Part shown: positions 1-7,568 of the stretch, piece by piece | Position numbering within the stretch: position 1 is the first letter of the stretch | Layout: each line of letters starts with the position of its first letter | Position numbers and translations under genes: made by a program | NCBI GenBank assembly: GCA_023254175.1 | Contig: JALQYJ010000126.1 | Span: 1 to 33,079 of the forward strand | Reading direction: 5' to 3' | Length of the DNA: 33,079 nt | DNA from: Runella sp. | Lineage (GTDB): Bacteria > Bacteroidota > Bacteroidia > Cytophagales > Spirosomataceae | The notes under the pieces: generated by a model | Seen by the model: the letters and a program-made list of their open reading frames with translations, nothing else | Told to the model about the DNA's origin: nothing | The model's database searches: none

Positions 1-60
1 GAAGAAAGAATAGAAGAGAAAGAAAAAGTACAATTTTTAGGCGTCATCCAACAAGCATAA
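1..60 (+). CDS. C-terminal end of an unidentified protein (partial)
   Basis: Frame 1 is open from the window edge to a TAA at 58-60 and encodes 19 residues rich in Glu and Lys, ending in a short hydrophobic tail. The charged composition looks like a real C-terminus rather than random DNA, but no family can be named from so little. The rest of the gene lies upstream of the window. Confidence 0.45.
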   Translation, partial: EERIEEKEKVQFLGVIQQA

Positions 61-276
61 AAACACCGAAATCCTGTCCAACAATTGGGGAGCACCATAA
101 TCTACAATTATGGAAGATGCAGCAAGCGAGCACAAAGAGCAAGCTAAAATAGAGAGTGATAAGGATTGAAACCTTACCCCCCCTACTATTTGAGGCTTAT
201 ATATGAAAAACAAAGACGCTCGCCCTCGTCATAAAAACCCAGATAGCGAGCGACCACTATCGGAGTTTTTGTTTGC
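61..276. other. Intergenic stretch with two very small ORFs and a hairpin
   Basis: No full gene is visible. Two short plus-strand ORFs start with ATG: 110-169 (19 codons, Glu/Lys rich) and 203-280 (25 codons, basic, overlapping the stop of the next minus gene by 4 bases). A 7-bp inverted repeat CCATAAT/ATTATGG lies around 95-113 and another, CGCTCGC/GCGAGCG, at 217-223 and 246-252. Either ORF could be the remnant of a decayed gene; neither has independent support. Confidence 0.3.
242..270 (+). terminator. Possible weak rho-independent terminator
   Basis: GATAG (242-246) and CTATC (257-261) can pair, and a run of five T follows at 266-270. The structure competes with the longer-range CGCTCGC/GCGAGCG pairing of the same region. 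It sits at the convergent junction before the minus-strand gene ending at 277. Confidence 0.3.
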
Positions 277-744
277 CTAAAAACGAATGCTAAACGTTTG
301 GGTAAGTTGTTCGTCAAGAAGGTTGATAATGTTAGGAAAAAAGTCAATAAATCGTCGTTGGGAGTTTAAAATAACTTTTTCAATTGGCGTGGAAGGTAGT
401 AACGTAATGCCCGTTAATGAAACAATGTAACTTTCATATAAAATATCTACGCGAAAAGTAGCTTTAGCTAAACCAAGAGCTGGGATACTAACAAGTCGGC
501 CTGTCAACACATTATTTAGCCTTGTACTGTCTAATTGAACATATTTGTTTTTTTGTAAGGATTCGGTCATCGCTTCCACGATGATGGGTGTGTCCATGTC
601 TTTAATTTCAACGGTTTCTGTCCAAATCACTGCGCCTTGGTTGGCAATAAAGCGGTCTTTTTTTATTTCCTGAGCAATTACATTTGCCGAAACAAGGCTT
701 AATAATTCCCACAAACCAAGGAAAACAAGTATTTTATGCGTCAT
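277..744 (-). CDS. Hypothetical secreted protein
   Basis: This 155-residue protein starts with a hydrophobic segment of about 24 residues ending in a plausible signal-peptidase site (SANVIA-QE), so export to the periplasm is likely. The mature part alternates hydrophobic and polar residues in a beta-rich pattern and includes a stretch (about residues 40-75, TVEIKDMDTPIIVEAMTES) reminiscent of small Bacteroidota exported proteins of the DUF4468 type, but I cannot confirm that family. The ATG at 744 overlaps the start codon region of the divergent plus-strand gene by 9 bp, leaving no room between them for a promoter. No function is assigned. Confidence 0.6.
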   Translation of the reverse strand: MTHKILVFLGLWELLSLVSANVIAQEIKKDRFIANQGAVIWTETVEIKDMDTPIIVEAMTESLQKNKYVQLDSTRLNNVLTGRLVSIPALGLAKATFRVDILYESYIVSLTGITLLPSTPIEKVILNSQRRFIDFFPNIINLLDEQLTQTFSIRF

Positions 745-1083
745 ATCATCAATTTTATCGGAATCTCACTTTATAAAGAAACTGTGCTACTTGCTCTAAC
801 GCAGCTTTTGCCAAATTTTGTTGTATTTAGGCTCGAAAATTTAGCCCCCGAGCAAGAGGCTAACGAATGGCGGAAAGTATGGTTAGAGTCACTTCAAGAA
901 GATGCCTGCATTTTGTACAGTGATGGTAACTCCGAACACCTTTCGTTGTTGTTGGACCGACTCTGGCGAGCCCCTGGCACCAATATTTTTACCCTCGATA
1001 TGGCTGAATTGGAAGAAGATGATTTGACTTCTTTAGCTTCTATTAATCAGGTGCTAAAAGAACTACTTCCTGCTGATTTTTAG
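736..1083 (+). CDS. Hypothetical protein, 115 aa
   Basis: The protein is acidic and Leu-rich, has no signal peptide or membrane helix, and was not recognised. It alternates predicted helix and strand (for example VVFRLENL, DACILYSDG, NIFTLDM), consistent with a small cytoplasmic alpha/beta fold. The ATG at 736-738 lies inside the first codons of the opposite-strand gene. An AAGGAAAAC stretch about a dozen bases upstream could serve as a weak ribosome binding site. No flanking gene explains its role. Confidence 0.5.
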   Translation: MRHIINFIGISLYKETVLLALTQLLPNFVVFRLENLAPEQEANEWRKVWLESLQEDACILYSDGNSEHLSLLLDRLWRAPGTNIFTLDMAELEEDDLTSLASINQVLKELLPADF

Positions 1084-1172
1084 GTACTTTGTCATACTAA
1101 CGAAGGAGGTATCTAAAGGCTAATTACCAATTTCCCAATAACCAGTTACTAATATCATCAACGAAAACAAAA

Positions 1173-1202
1173 AATCCCGCCAGTAAGTTTACAAGCGGGA
1201 TT
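1173..1202 (-). terminator. Intrinsic terminator reading leftward
   Basis: AATCCCGC (1173-1180) and GCGGGATT (1195-1202) form a perfect 8-bp stem with a 14-base loop. Read on the minus strand the stem ends in GCGGGATTTTTTG, a U-tract; on the plus strand there is no T-run. No minus-strand gene to the right ends here, so the terminated transcript is unexplained. Confidence 0.6.
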
Positions 1203-1420
1203 GAAACCAATTGTATATAAGGACTTTCGTTTGCATACCTTAACGGACTCTCACCGGGTTTATTTTAACATTTGCTTCATGAAACCATCACATTAGACAA
1301 AAATTCGAGACTTTTGTAATTTGCAGGGAGAAAGAATGTATGAAATATTTAAAGTAAACACATAGAATACAAAGACTTTTTCACAGTAGATACATAGCCT
1401 TTTTGTAGGTTGGAGAAAAA
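1203..1420. other. Leader region of the ATPase operon; possible antisense transcript
   Basis: This is part of a 337-bp gene-free stretch (1084-1420). Its left part carries repeat-like sequence (around 1120-1151) that reappears inverted near 32929. The middle (about 1218-1262) is comparatively GC-rich and can fold on the minus strand (for example TAAGG with CCTTA) just upstream of the leftward terminator. The right end has imperfect doubled units containing ACATAGAATACAAAG and TAGATACATAG, then the GGAG ribosome binding site at 1412-1415. I found no clear TAnnTTTG promoter on either strand. Confidence 0.35.
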
Positions 1421-3013
1421 ATGGGTAAGAATTCAATAGATAACATGCAAAGTACCTCAACGGAGCGGGAAATTGTCGTAAAGCAAATCAAACGCATACA
1501 CCAAGATGATGCGGTGCGGCTTTTTTTTTACTTACTAAACGAAATGATACAAAGTTTGGATATTCCCAAAAACTCACCTCAAATTGCGTTTACAGTAAGC
1601 GGAAAAAAACCAAAAATCACGGCTAACTTGAATGATTACATAGCTCTACAAATTAGCGGAAAGGAAACAAATGTTACGTTAAGCTTACTTTTTAAGAAAG
1701 AGTACTTCTCAAAACCAGCCCTACAACTAGGAAATATAACGTTCGAAGAAAAGGAGAATGCCGATTATTGGTTGGGGAACATCAAATATCAAGATAAACA
1801 TTTGCTTCAAAGCGTTACAATTGTACAGTACTGGATAGATTCTCTACAAGACCTAAAGCAAATGGCGAGTTCAACTACTCATCGTGAATTGCATAATAAA
1901 GTAGTTTATCAAGCAGCTGAGGATGAGGCTTTTCGCTCTGAATTATTTGCAAACAATACGTCAGTGGTGCGAGTTGTCTCCGAACCAACCGAAACGTATC
2001 AAAAGAGAAAAGAACGTCCACACATTCCTCTCAATTACATTTATTACGGAGCGCCAGGTACGGGAAAAACCTACGAAGTACAGCGATTGTGTCAGTCATA
2101 TGCGCATAAGATAGTGACGTTTCATCAATCGTTTGGTTATGAGGAGTTTGTAGAAGGGATTCGACCCGAAACCATCGGCGATAAAATCACGTATAAAGTT
2201 CGTAAAGGTATTTTTTACGAAGCGTGTTTGGAGGCATTACGGGCTGCCGATTATCAAAGTTTTGAAGGCTGTATTGCTGATACGGCCGAAAACCGTCAAA
2301 AACGATTTTCCCAAGCATCCGTTGTACTTATGGTGATGGATGAAATCAACCGGGCCAACGTTTCAAAAGTGCTTGGAGAATTGATTACGCTCATTGAGCC
2401 TTCAAAACGACTGGGTGCGACCGATGAACTTTGGCTTACGTTGCCGTATTCGCAAGAAAAATTTGGGGTGCCAGCCAACTTATACATTGTCGGGACGATG
2501 AACACTGCCGACCGCTCGATTGCTTTGTTGGATACCGCCCTACGTCGTCGTTTTTATTTTAACGAATGTTTGCCTGATCTTCCGTCCCTGAGCGATAAAA
2601 CAGTGGAAAATACCAATTTGGGAAAATTGTTGGCGACGCTCAATGAGCGCATTGAGTTTTTGCACGACCGCGACCATGTCATTGGCCATGCGTATTTTTT
2701 GAATGTAACTACTTTCGAAGAATTGTGTGAACTGTTTCGTTTTCAGGTAATTCCGCTGTTGCAAGAATATTTCTACGACGACTGGAGAAAAATTCAATTG
2801 GTATTAGGAGATAATGAAGCATGGGGGAAACCGCTGGATGCCAGGCTCATTCAAGTGAAAATGCAGTACAGTACGCGAATGGAGCAAGAACTTTTTGGTG
2901 AAGACCTCGACAACGCGGATGCCGTGGTGACTTATCAACTCAATCCGATGCTCACCGAAGGGCGTTTTGGTGAATTACCTAGAGATACTTTTCGCCGAAT
3001 TTATGAAAGATAA
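1421..3013 (+). CDS. McrB-type AAA+ ATPase/GTPase
   Basis: The 530-residue protein has an unassigned N-terminal domain (about 1-200) followed by an AAA+ module. Visible motifs are Walker A GAPGTGKT at 210-217, the McrB-like [15 protein letters not shown] segment just after it, Walker B VMDEINRA with D307/E308, and the McrB signature MNTADRS at 360-366 followed by [10 protein letters not shown] with arginine-finger candidates. In McrB this signature belongs to the GTP-specific subfamily. The start is ATG 1421, with GGAG 6-9 bases upstream. The stop overlaps the next gene by 11 bp, so the two are probably translationally coupled. McrB normally partners the nuclease McrC; none is present. The partner here is a VWA protein, as in MoxR/CoxD-type chaperone pairs, so metalloprotein or complex remodelling is as plausible as defence. 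Confidence 0.85.
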   Translation: MGKNSIDNMQSTSTEREIVVKQIKRIHQDDAVRLFFYLLNEMIQSLDIPKNSPQIAFTVSGKKPKITANLNDYIALQISGKETNVTLSLLFKKEYFSKPALQLGNITFEEKENADYWLGNIKYQDKHLLQSVTIVQYWIDSLQDLKQMASSTTHRELHNKVVYQAAEDEAFRSELFANNTSVVRVVSEPTETYQKRKERPHIPLNYIYYGAPGTGKTYEVQRLCQSYAHKIVTFHQSFGYEEFVEGIRPETIGDKITYKVRKGIFYEACLEALRAADYQSFEGCIADTAENRQKRFSQASVVLMVMDEINRANVSKVLGELITLIEPSKRLGATDELWLTLPYSQEKFGVPANLYIVGTMNTADRSIALLDTALRRRFYFNECLPDLPSLSDKTVENTNLGKLLATLNERIEFLHDRDHVIGHAYFLNVTTFEELCELFRFQVIPLLQEYFYDDWRKIQLVLGDNEAWGKPLDARLIQVKMQYSTRMEQELFGEDLDNADAVVTYQLNPMLTEGRFGELPRDTFRRIYER

Positions 3014-4154
3014 TCTTATCCAGCGTCAAGTTGAACTGTCGGCCCACGTGGTGGCATTTAGCCGATTTTTGAGGGGAAAAGGCATCCCAGTAACTCCCGA
3101 ACGTGAGGCCGATGCCCTGAAAGCATTGGCCGAAATTCAGTTGGGAGAAGAGGAACAATTTTACTTGGCGATGCGGAGCGTCTTTCCCCAAAACCGAAAG
3201 CAACTACGCGAATTTGATGAATTGTACACGAAGTATTGGAAAGAATTAGCAAAGGCAGTTGATTCTAAAATTAAGGATGAAGCTAAAGAAAGCGAACAGA
3301 AAAAGAAGAAGCCGAAACAAAACGGAGAAGCCGCTTTTGAGGCGCTTAAAAATTGGTTAAACGGTAATAAACAATCGCAAACCGAAGAGTTGGCGTCGTA
3401 TAGTTTGGGAGAACCATTGACGCTCAAAGATTTTGGTTCTTACACCGACGAAGACCTCTACGAAGCCCGTCGTCTGGTACGCCAAATGGTACAGAAAATG
3501 GCCAAAACCATGAGCCGACGTTATGAACTTACGAAAAATGGAGGACAAATAGATTTACGGAGAGTGTTACGAAACAATCTTCGGAAAGGTGAAGAAATCA
3601 TCGACCTTTTTCACCGAAAACCCGCCCGAAATAAAATCCGTTTGGTGTTGCTTTGCGACGTCAGTAAATCAATGGATCTGTACAGCCGTTTTTGGGTACA
3701 ATTTATGTATGCCTTTCAAACGCTGTATCAATCTATCGAAACCTTTGTATTTAGTACAAAATTGGTACAAATTACGGAAGATTTAAAAGAAATGGACTAT
3801 ACCCAAGCCCTGGAAAACCTGTCGGAACGCGTTCCAAATTGGTCGGGTGGGACTGATATTGGAACCATGCTTAGGCAATTTGTGGACGAATACGCCATGC
3901 GAAAGTTAAATTCAAGGACGATTGTACTAATTGTCAGCGATGGTATGGACACGGGCGACGGAGATGATTTGGCCAAAAATATGGAGCGAATTCGACGAAA
4001 GGCAAGAAGGGTAATTTGGTTAAATCCTTTGGCTAGTTCGCCCGATTTTCGCCCCGAAGTGAAAGCGTTAAAAGCGGTTTTACCCCATTTAGATTTACAC
4101 GTCCCTGCGCACAATTTGGAGAGTTTGAAACGAGTCATTGAGCAATTACGTTAG
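3003..4154 (+). CDS. VWA-domain protein, CoxE-like
   Basis: This protein has 383 residues from ATG 3003; a TTG at 2967 also opens the frame, but it would extend the overlap with the upstream gene to 47 bp. The N-terminal half is helical and charged with a Lys-rich linker (KKKKPK), then a basic stretch ([25 protein letters not shown]) typical of CoxE proteins. The C-terminal half is a VWA domain: MIDAS motif DVSKS at about 219-223, the Thr loop SGGTDIG and the Asp loop VSDGMD, so metal-dependent ligand binding should be intact. In CoxD/CoxE, NorQ/NorD and RavA/ViaA the VWA partner works with an AAA+ ATPase to mature or activate a target. Here the ATPase is of McrB type, which is unusual. Confidence 0.85.
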   Translation: MKDNLIQRQVELSAHVVAFSRFLRGKGIPVTPEREADALKALAEIQLGEEEQFYLAMRSVFPQNRKQLREFDELYTKYWKELAKAVDSKIKDEAKESEQKKKKPKQNGEAAFEALKNWLNGNKQSQTEELASYSLGEPLTLKDFGSYTDEDLYEARRLVRQMVQKMAKTMSRRYELTKNGGQIDLRRVLRNNLRKGEEIIDLFHRKPARNKIRLVLLCDVSKSMDLYSRFWVQFMYAFQTLYQSIETFVFSTKLVQITEDLKEMDYTQALENLSERVPNWSGGTDIGTMLRQFVDEYAMRKLNSRTIVLIVSDGMDTGDGDDLAKNMERIRRKARRVIWLNPLASSPDFRPEVKALKAVLPHLDLHVPAHNLESLKRVIEQLR

Positions 4155-4169
4155 GAATAAAACTTGAAT

Positions 4170-4412
4170 ATGAAAATAACTGTATTAGCGTTTGGGATTG
4201 CCAAGGAAATTATTGGCCAACTCGAACTGACCTTACAACTGTCCGAAGAAGCAACGGTAGCGGATTTGAAACGCCATTTGGTCAGCCAATTCCCCGATTT
4301 TCAAAAACTGGCTTCTCTGCGCGTTGCGGTCAATACCGACTATGCCGACGACACCCAACTGCTCCATTCCAACGATGAAATTGTGTTGATTCCTCCTGTG
4401 AGTGGAGGCTAA
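4170..4412 (+). CDS. MoaD/ThiS-like sulfur-carrier protein
   Basis: This 80-residue protein has the ubiquitin-like beta-grasp pattern of MoaD and ends in VSGG. That C-terminal Gly-Gly is the site adenylated and thiocarboxylated by MoeB-type E1 enzymes. Other MoaD-like features are MKITVLAFG at the start and NDEIVLIPPVSGG at the end. I chose ATG 4170 rather than TTG 4164 because it gives the standard MoaD N-terminus; AGGAA about 13 bases upstream may help initiation. It lies 15 bp after the VWA gene in the same direction, so it is very likely in the same operon. It may be the small subunit of molybdopterin synthase or a dedicated sulfur donor for whatever the ATPase/VWA pair matures. No moaE, moeB or Mo-enzyme gene is in the window. 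Confidence 0.85.
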   Translation: MKITVLAFGIAKEIIGQLELTLQLSEEATVADLKRHLVSQFPDFQKLASLRVAVNTDYADDTQLLHSNDEIVLIPPVSGG

Positions 4413-4454
4413 TGTGGAATGTCGAAGTGAGAGTTCAAAATGTCGAAATTCGTG

Positions 4455-4478
4455 GTCTTGGTTGCTCATAACCAAGAC
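4455..4478 (+). terminator. Hairpin, possible terminator after the MoaD-like gene
   Basis: GTCTTGGTT (4455-4463) and AACCAAGAC (4470-4478) form a perfect 9-bp stem with a 6-base loop. Only TTTACT follows, so termination may be weak. It separates the ATPase operon from the HMG-CoA lyase gene. Confidence 0.5.
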
Positions 4479-4505
4479 TTTACTACATAATTTACTAGAA
4501 ATAAA

Positions 4506-5351
4506 ATGAAACTCATTGAATGTCCGGGTGATGCGATGCAAGGTTTACAAAACTTTGTACCGACCGATACCAAAATAAATTACTTAAATAAACTCCTTCA
4601 GGTAGGTTTTGATACGCTCGATTTTGGAAGTTTTGTTTCTCCAAAAGCAATACCTCAGATGCGGGATACGGCTGAGGTAGTTGATAAATTAGACCTATCG
4701 ACCACTTCCACTAAACTACTGGCCATTGTCACTAATGTTTGTGGAGCAGAAGATGCGGCACAATTTGGTCAAATTCAGTATTTAGGTTTTTCGTTGTCGG
4801 TTTCGCAAACCTTTCAACAAAAAAATACGAATAAAACCATTGCTGAAGCTTTTGGCGAAGTGGCAGAAATTCAGAATATATGCCAAAAAAATGGGCAAGA
4901 ATTGGTGGTTTACCTTTCGATGGGTTTTGGGAACCCCTATGGCGATGCTTACAGTCCCGAAATCGTGGAGGAGTTTACCGAAAAATTGGTTCAACAAGGG
5001 ATTAACATCATTGCCCCTTCTGATACGATAGGTTCGAGTACTACCGACGAAATTAAGACCTTGTTTGGGCATTTGGTGAAAAAATTTCCAAATGTAGAAT
5101 TTGGGGCGCATTTGCACGCCAAATCGTCGCATGTGCCCAAAAAAGTGAAAGCAGCTTATAAAGCTGGAGTTCGCCGAATTGACTGTGCCGTGCGTGGTTT
5201 TGGAGGGTGTCCTTTGGCAGAAAATAAACTCGTTGGTAATTTAGCAACGGAGTTGGTAGTGAGTGAATTAACACAGCTAGGCGTCGATTTACCTATCGAA
5301 GATCTTAAGCTCGCCCAAGCTATGTTGGCCTCTCAATATGTTTTTGGCTAA
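4506..5351 (+). CDS. Hydroxymethylglutaryl-CoA lyase family protein (active-site Arg replaced)
   Basis: HMG-CoA lyase cleaves HMG-CoA to acetoacetate and acetyl-CoA in leucine and ketone-body metabolism. The 281-residue length and TIM-barrel layout fit the family: SFVSPKAIPQM (42-52), the metal-binding HLH pair H202/H204, the catalytic-loop Cys in GGCP (C235) and the downstream GNLATE Asn (N245). The N-terminal motif, however, reads ECPGDAMQG. In human HMGCL the equivalent is PRDG, and Bacteroidota homologues as I recall them read ECPRDAMQG. The catalytic Arg (R41 in human numbering) is therefore Gly8 here, encoded GGT, one base from CGT. The adjacent Asp metal ligand (D9) is kept. The enzyme may be inactive or may have shifted function. 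It stands alone, without other leucine-degradation genes. Confidence 0.8.
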   Translation: MKLIECPGDAMQGLQNFVPTDTKINYLNKLLQVGFDTLDFGSFVSPKAIPQMRDTAEVVDKLDLSTTSTKLLAIVTNVCGAEDAAQFGQIQYLGFSLSVSQTFQQKNTNKTIAEAFGEVAEIQNICQKNGQELVVYLSMGFGNPYGDAYSPEIVEEFTEKLVQQGINIIAPSDTIGSSTTDEIKTLFGHLVKKFPNVEFGAHLHAKSSHVPKKVKAAYKAGVRRIDCAVRGFGGCPLAENKLVGNLATELVVSELTQLGVDLPIEDLKLAQAMLASQYVFG

Positions 5352-5371
5352 ATGTTATAAAGGCTACAAAT

Positions 5372-5424
5372 GTTGAGCTTCTCCGAAGTTGTTTTTCGAC
5401 AATTTCACCTCGGAGAGGAGCAAC
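5372..5424. terminator. Possible bidirectional terminator between convergent genes
   Basis: The arms at 5372-5386 and 5410-5424 pair at 13 of 15 positions, counting one G-U, around a 23-base loop. T-rich sequence follows on the plus strand. The position between the stops of two convergent genes (5351 and 5434) supports a terminator role. Confidence 0.5.
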
Positions 5425-5433
5425 CTTTGTCGA

Positions 5434-5946
5434 TTATTTGTTTTTAGGTTTTTTGAAAAGAGGAACAGTGCTACAAGGTTCACCAAACATGAGCGATTGC
5501 ACAACAGGTTGAAGCTTTCGCGTCAGTTCTACGTAAGCAGCGGTAGGTACGGGATGTTTGCTACACCCTTTCACAACCACTCGAACATCGCGGTATGTCT
5601 CCACATCAATTCGGTTGATGGCATCAAAAAATAACTTTTCCTCAAGGTCGTTGAGTGTACCGAAGACTACGGCATGAGCATGAGGGACAAGTTGTAGCGT
5701 TAGCAACATATACGCCCAGGTTGGGATAATGGCGTCTTCTGTACAGGTGATTGCCACATTCTTTTCTGCATATTGAGACCAATCGTGGCTTTTAAGAAAC
5801 TCACGAAAGTCTTTTTCCTTGAGAATCATCCCCATAAAAAGATTACCTCTGAGGTCATACACGACACGCTCGCCTTGATGGTAATAATCTTCCAAATCCA
5901 AGGTAACGAGCCCACTATTAGCTACTTTATTAATTATTTCTTCCAT
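5434..5946 (-). CDS. DUF2480 family protein
   Basis: This 170-residue cytoplasmic protein has no signal peptide or membrane segment. The N-terminus (MEEIINKVANSGLVTLDLEDYYHQGERVVYDL, discontinuously conserved) and the motifs LFMGMILKEKDFREF and KGCSKHPVP match my memory of DUF2480, a family of unknown function largely confined to Bacteroidota. The C-terminus is basic (LFKKPKNK). It is transcribed divergently from the CCA-adding enzyme gene across an 88-bp gap. In other genomes the family often sits near Fe-S genes, but nothing of that kind is seen here, so no function is proposed. Confidence 0.75.
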   Translation of the reverse strand: MEEIINKVANSGLVTLDLEDYYHQGERVVYDLRGNLFMGMILKEKDFREFLKSHDWSQYAEKNVAITCTEDAIIPTWAYMLLTLQLVPHAHAVVFGTLNDLEEKLFFDAINRIDVETYRDVRVVVKGCSKHPVPTAAYVELTRKLQPVVQSLMFGEPCSTVPLFKKPKNK

Positions 5947-6005
5947 TGATGCTTTTTTTCTTCTTGAATGAACACAAACGCGCGGGCGAAAGTTTAAAGA
6001 AATAG

Positions 6006-6013
6006 TATCTTTG
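6006..6013 (+). promoter_or_regulatory. Bacteroidota -7 promoter element for cca
   Basis: TATCTTTG matches the Bacteroidota primary-sigma -7 consensus TAnnTTTG exactly. No clear TTTG -33 box is seen at the usual spacing. Initiation just downstream would give a leader of about 15-20 bases before ATG 6035 and argues against the TTG at 6011 being the start codon. Confidence 0.55.
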
Positions 6014-6034
6014 CAGTTTGCAAAAGCAATCCGA

Positions 6035-7456
6035 ATGAATTTTAGTGAAGTTTTAGCCTCTAATACCCTCTTTCAAGTCATTGCCGATAGCGCTCGTGAA
6101 TTGGGTGTTGAGGCGTATGTAATTGGGGGATATGTGCGCGATTTAATCCTGAACCGTCCTTCTAAAGATATTGATATAGTAAGCGTTGGAAGTGGTGTTG
6201 AGCTGGCCGAAAAAGTAGCCGAGCGACTCGGAGTACAGGTAATTGTATTTAGAAATTTTGGTACAGCCCAATTGAAAACCGACGACCTTGAGGTGGAGTT
6301 TGTGGGTGCGCGTCGCGAGTCTTACCGTAGTGAATCTCGGAAGCCGATTGTGGAGGATGGGACCTTGCAAGACGACCAAAATCGCCGTGACTTTACCATC
6401 AATGCTATGGGTATTAGCTTAAATGTAAAGAACTATGGGGAGCTCATCGATCCATTCAATGGAATGAGTGACCTGCGAAAAAAACTCATTCGTACTCCCC
6501 TAGAGCCTGCCATTACTTTCTCTGATGACCCACTCCGAATGATGCGGGCAGCGCGTTTTGCAACACAGCTTAATTTTGACATTGAACCCGATACATTTGA
6601 CGGACTTGTGCAGATGGCGGAGCGTATCTCGATTATTTCGAAGGAACGAATCAATGACGAACTTAATAAAATTATTTTAGCTAAAATTCCTTCTTATGGC
6701 TTTAAATTGCTGCATCAAGCGGGTATTTTAAAGCTAATTTTTCCTGAGTTTGTAGAATTACAAGGCGCTGAATACCAAGATGGTAAGGGGCATAAAGATA
6801 ATTTTTATCATACGCTCCAAGTACTTGATAATATCTCAAAACATACCAACGACTTGTGGCTAAGATGGGCCGCCATCATGCACGATATTGCCAAACCTGC
6901 TACCAAGCGTTTTGACAAAAAAGTAGGCTGGACGTTTCACGGGCACGAAGAATTGGGGGCAAGGATGACGCCGCGCATTTTTCGCCAAATGAAACTGCCG
7001 ATGAATGAAAGTATGCGATTTGTGCAAAAACTCGTTCGCCTCCACCTACGTCCTATTGCACTTTCCAAAGAAGAAATTACTGATTCTGCTCTGCGTCGTT
7101 TATTGTTTGATGCAGGCGATGATTTGGAGGCATTAATGACACTTTGTCGGGCGGATATTACGTCCAAAAATCCTGATAAAGTTCGAAAGCATTTGGCGAA
7201 TTTTGACAAGGTTGAACAAAAACTTTACGACCTCGAAGAACGAGATAAGATTCGTAATTTTCAACCCGTCATCACGGGCGAGGTCATTATGCAAGCTTTT
7301 GCTCTCAAACCTTCGGCAGAAGTAGGGATTATCAAAACGGCCGTTCGGGAAGCGATTCTTGATGGTATCATTCCTAATCAGTACGAACAAGCGTTTGGGT
7401 TGATGGTAGAAGAGGGACAAAAACTCGGCCTTGAACTCAAAGTCACTGTCGAATAA
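6035..7456 (+). CDS. cca: CCA tRNA nucleotidyltransferase with HD domain
   Basis: The enzyme adds or repairs the 3' CCA end of tRNAs without a template. From ATG 6035 the protein has 473 residues. It shows the class II nucleotidyltransferase core: GGYVRDLILNRPSKDIDI, with the two catalytic Asp in DID, then the RRDFTINAM motif, DPLRMMRAARFA and the ERINDEL helix region. The second half carries an HD-type metal site (HTLQVLDN, IMHDIAKP, HGHEELGA), as in the longer CcaA/PcnB-like forms common in Bacteroidota. The upstream in-frame TTG at 6011 lies inside the promoter element and is rejected as the start. The gene is monocistronic, divergent from DUF2480 and convergent with the TonB receptor gene. 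Confidence 0.93.
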   Translation: MNFSEVLASNTLFQVIADSARELGVEAYVIGGYVRDLILNRPSKDIDIVSVGSGVELAEKVAERLGVQVIVFRNFGTAQLKTDDLEVEFVGARRESYRSESRKPIVEDGTLQDDQNRRDFTINAMGISLNVKNYGELIDPFNGMSDLRKKLIRTPLEPAITFSDDPLRMMRAARFATQLNFDIEPDTFDGLVQMAERISIISKERINDELNKIILAKIPSYGFKLLHQAGILKLIFPEFVELQGAEYQDGKGHKDNFYHTLQVLDNISKHTNDLWLRWAAIMHDIAKPATKRFDKKVGWTFHGHEELGARMTPRIFRQMKLPMNESMRFVQKLVRLHLRPIALSKEEITDSALRRLLFDAGDDLEALMTLCRADITSKNPDKVRKHLANFDKVEQKLYDLEERDKIRNFQPVITGEVIMQAFALKPSAEVGIIKTAVREAILDGIIPNQYEQAFGLMVEEGQKLGLELKVTVE

Positions 7457-7568
7457 AGCATTAGTTTTCCTTCCTTGCCCACTATCGGGATAAGCCTTTT
7501 TAGCCTAATCTCTGCAAATAATTCAGCACTGTTGGGGTGACCGCGCGGACATAGGTAGCAGTTAAAAC

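Noticed and set aside
203-280. 25-codon basic small protein gene
   Set aside because: It has an ATG and natural composition, but no ribosome binding site, no known family, and it overlaps the hairpin region; kept only as a note in the intergenic entry.
1421-4154. McrBC-type restriction system
   Set aside because: The ATPase carries McrB motifs, but the next gene is a VWA protein, not a McrC (PD-D/ExK nuclease), and no methyltransferase or other defence gene is nearby.
6011-6034. TTG start for cca
   Set aside because: The TTG lies inside the TATCTTTG promoter element, and the protein family starts well from ATG 6035.
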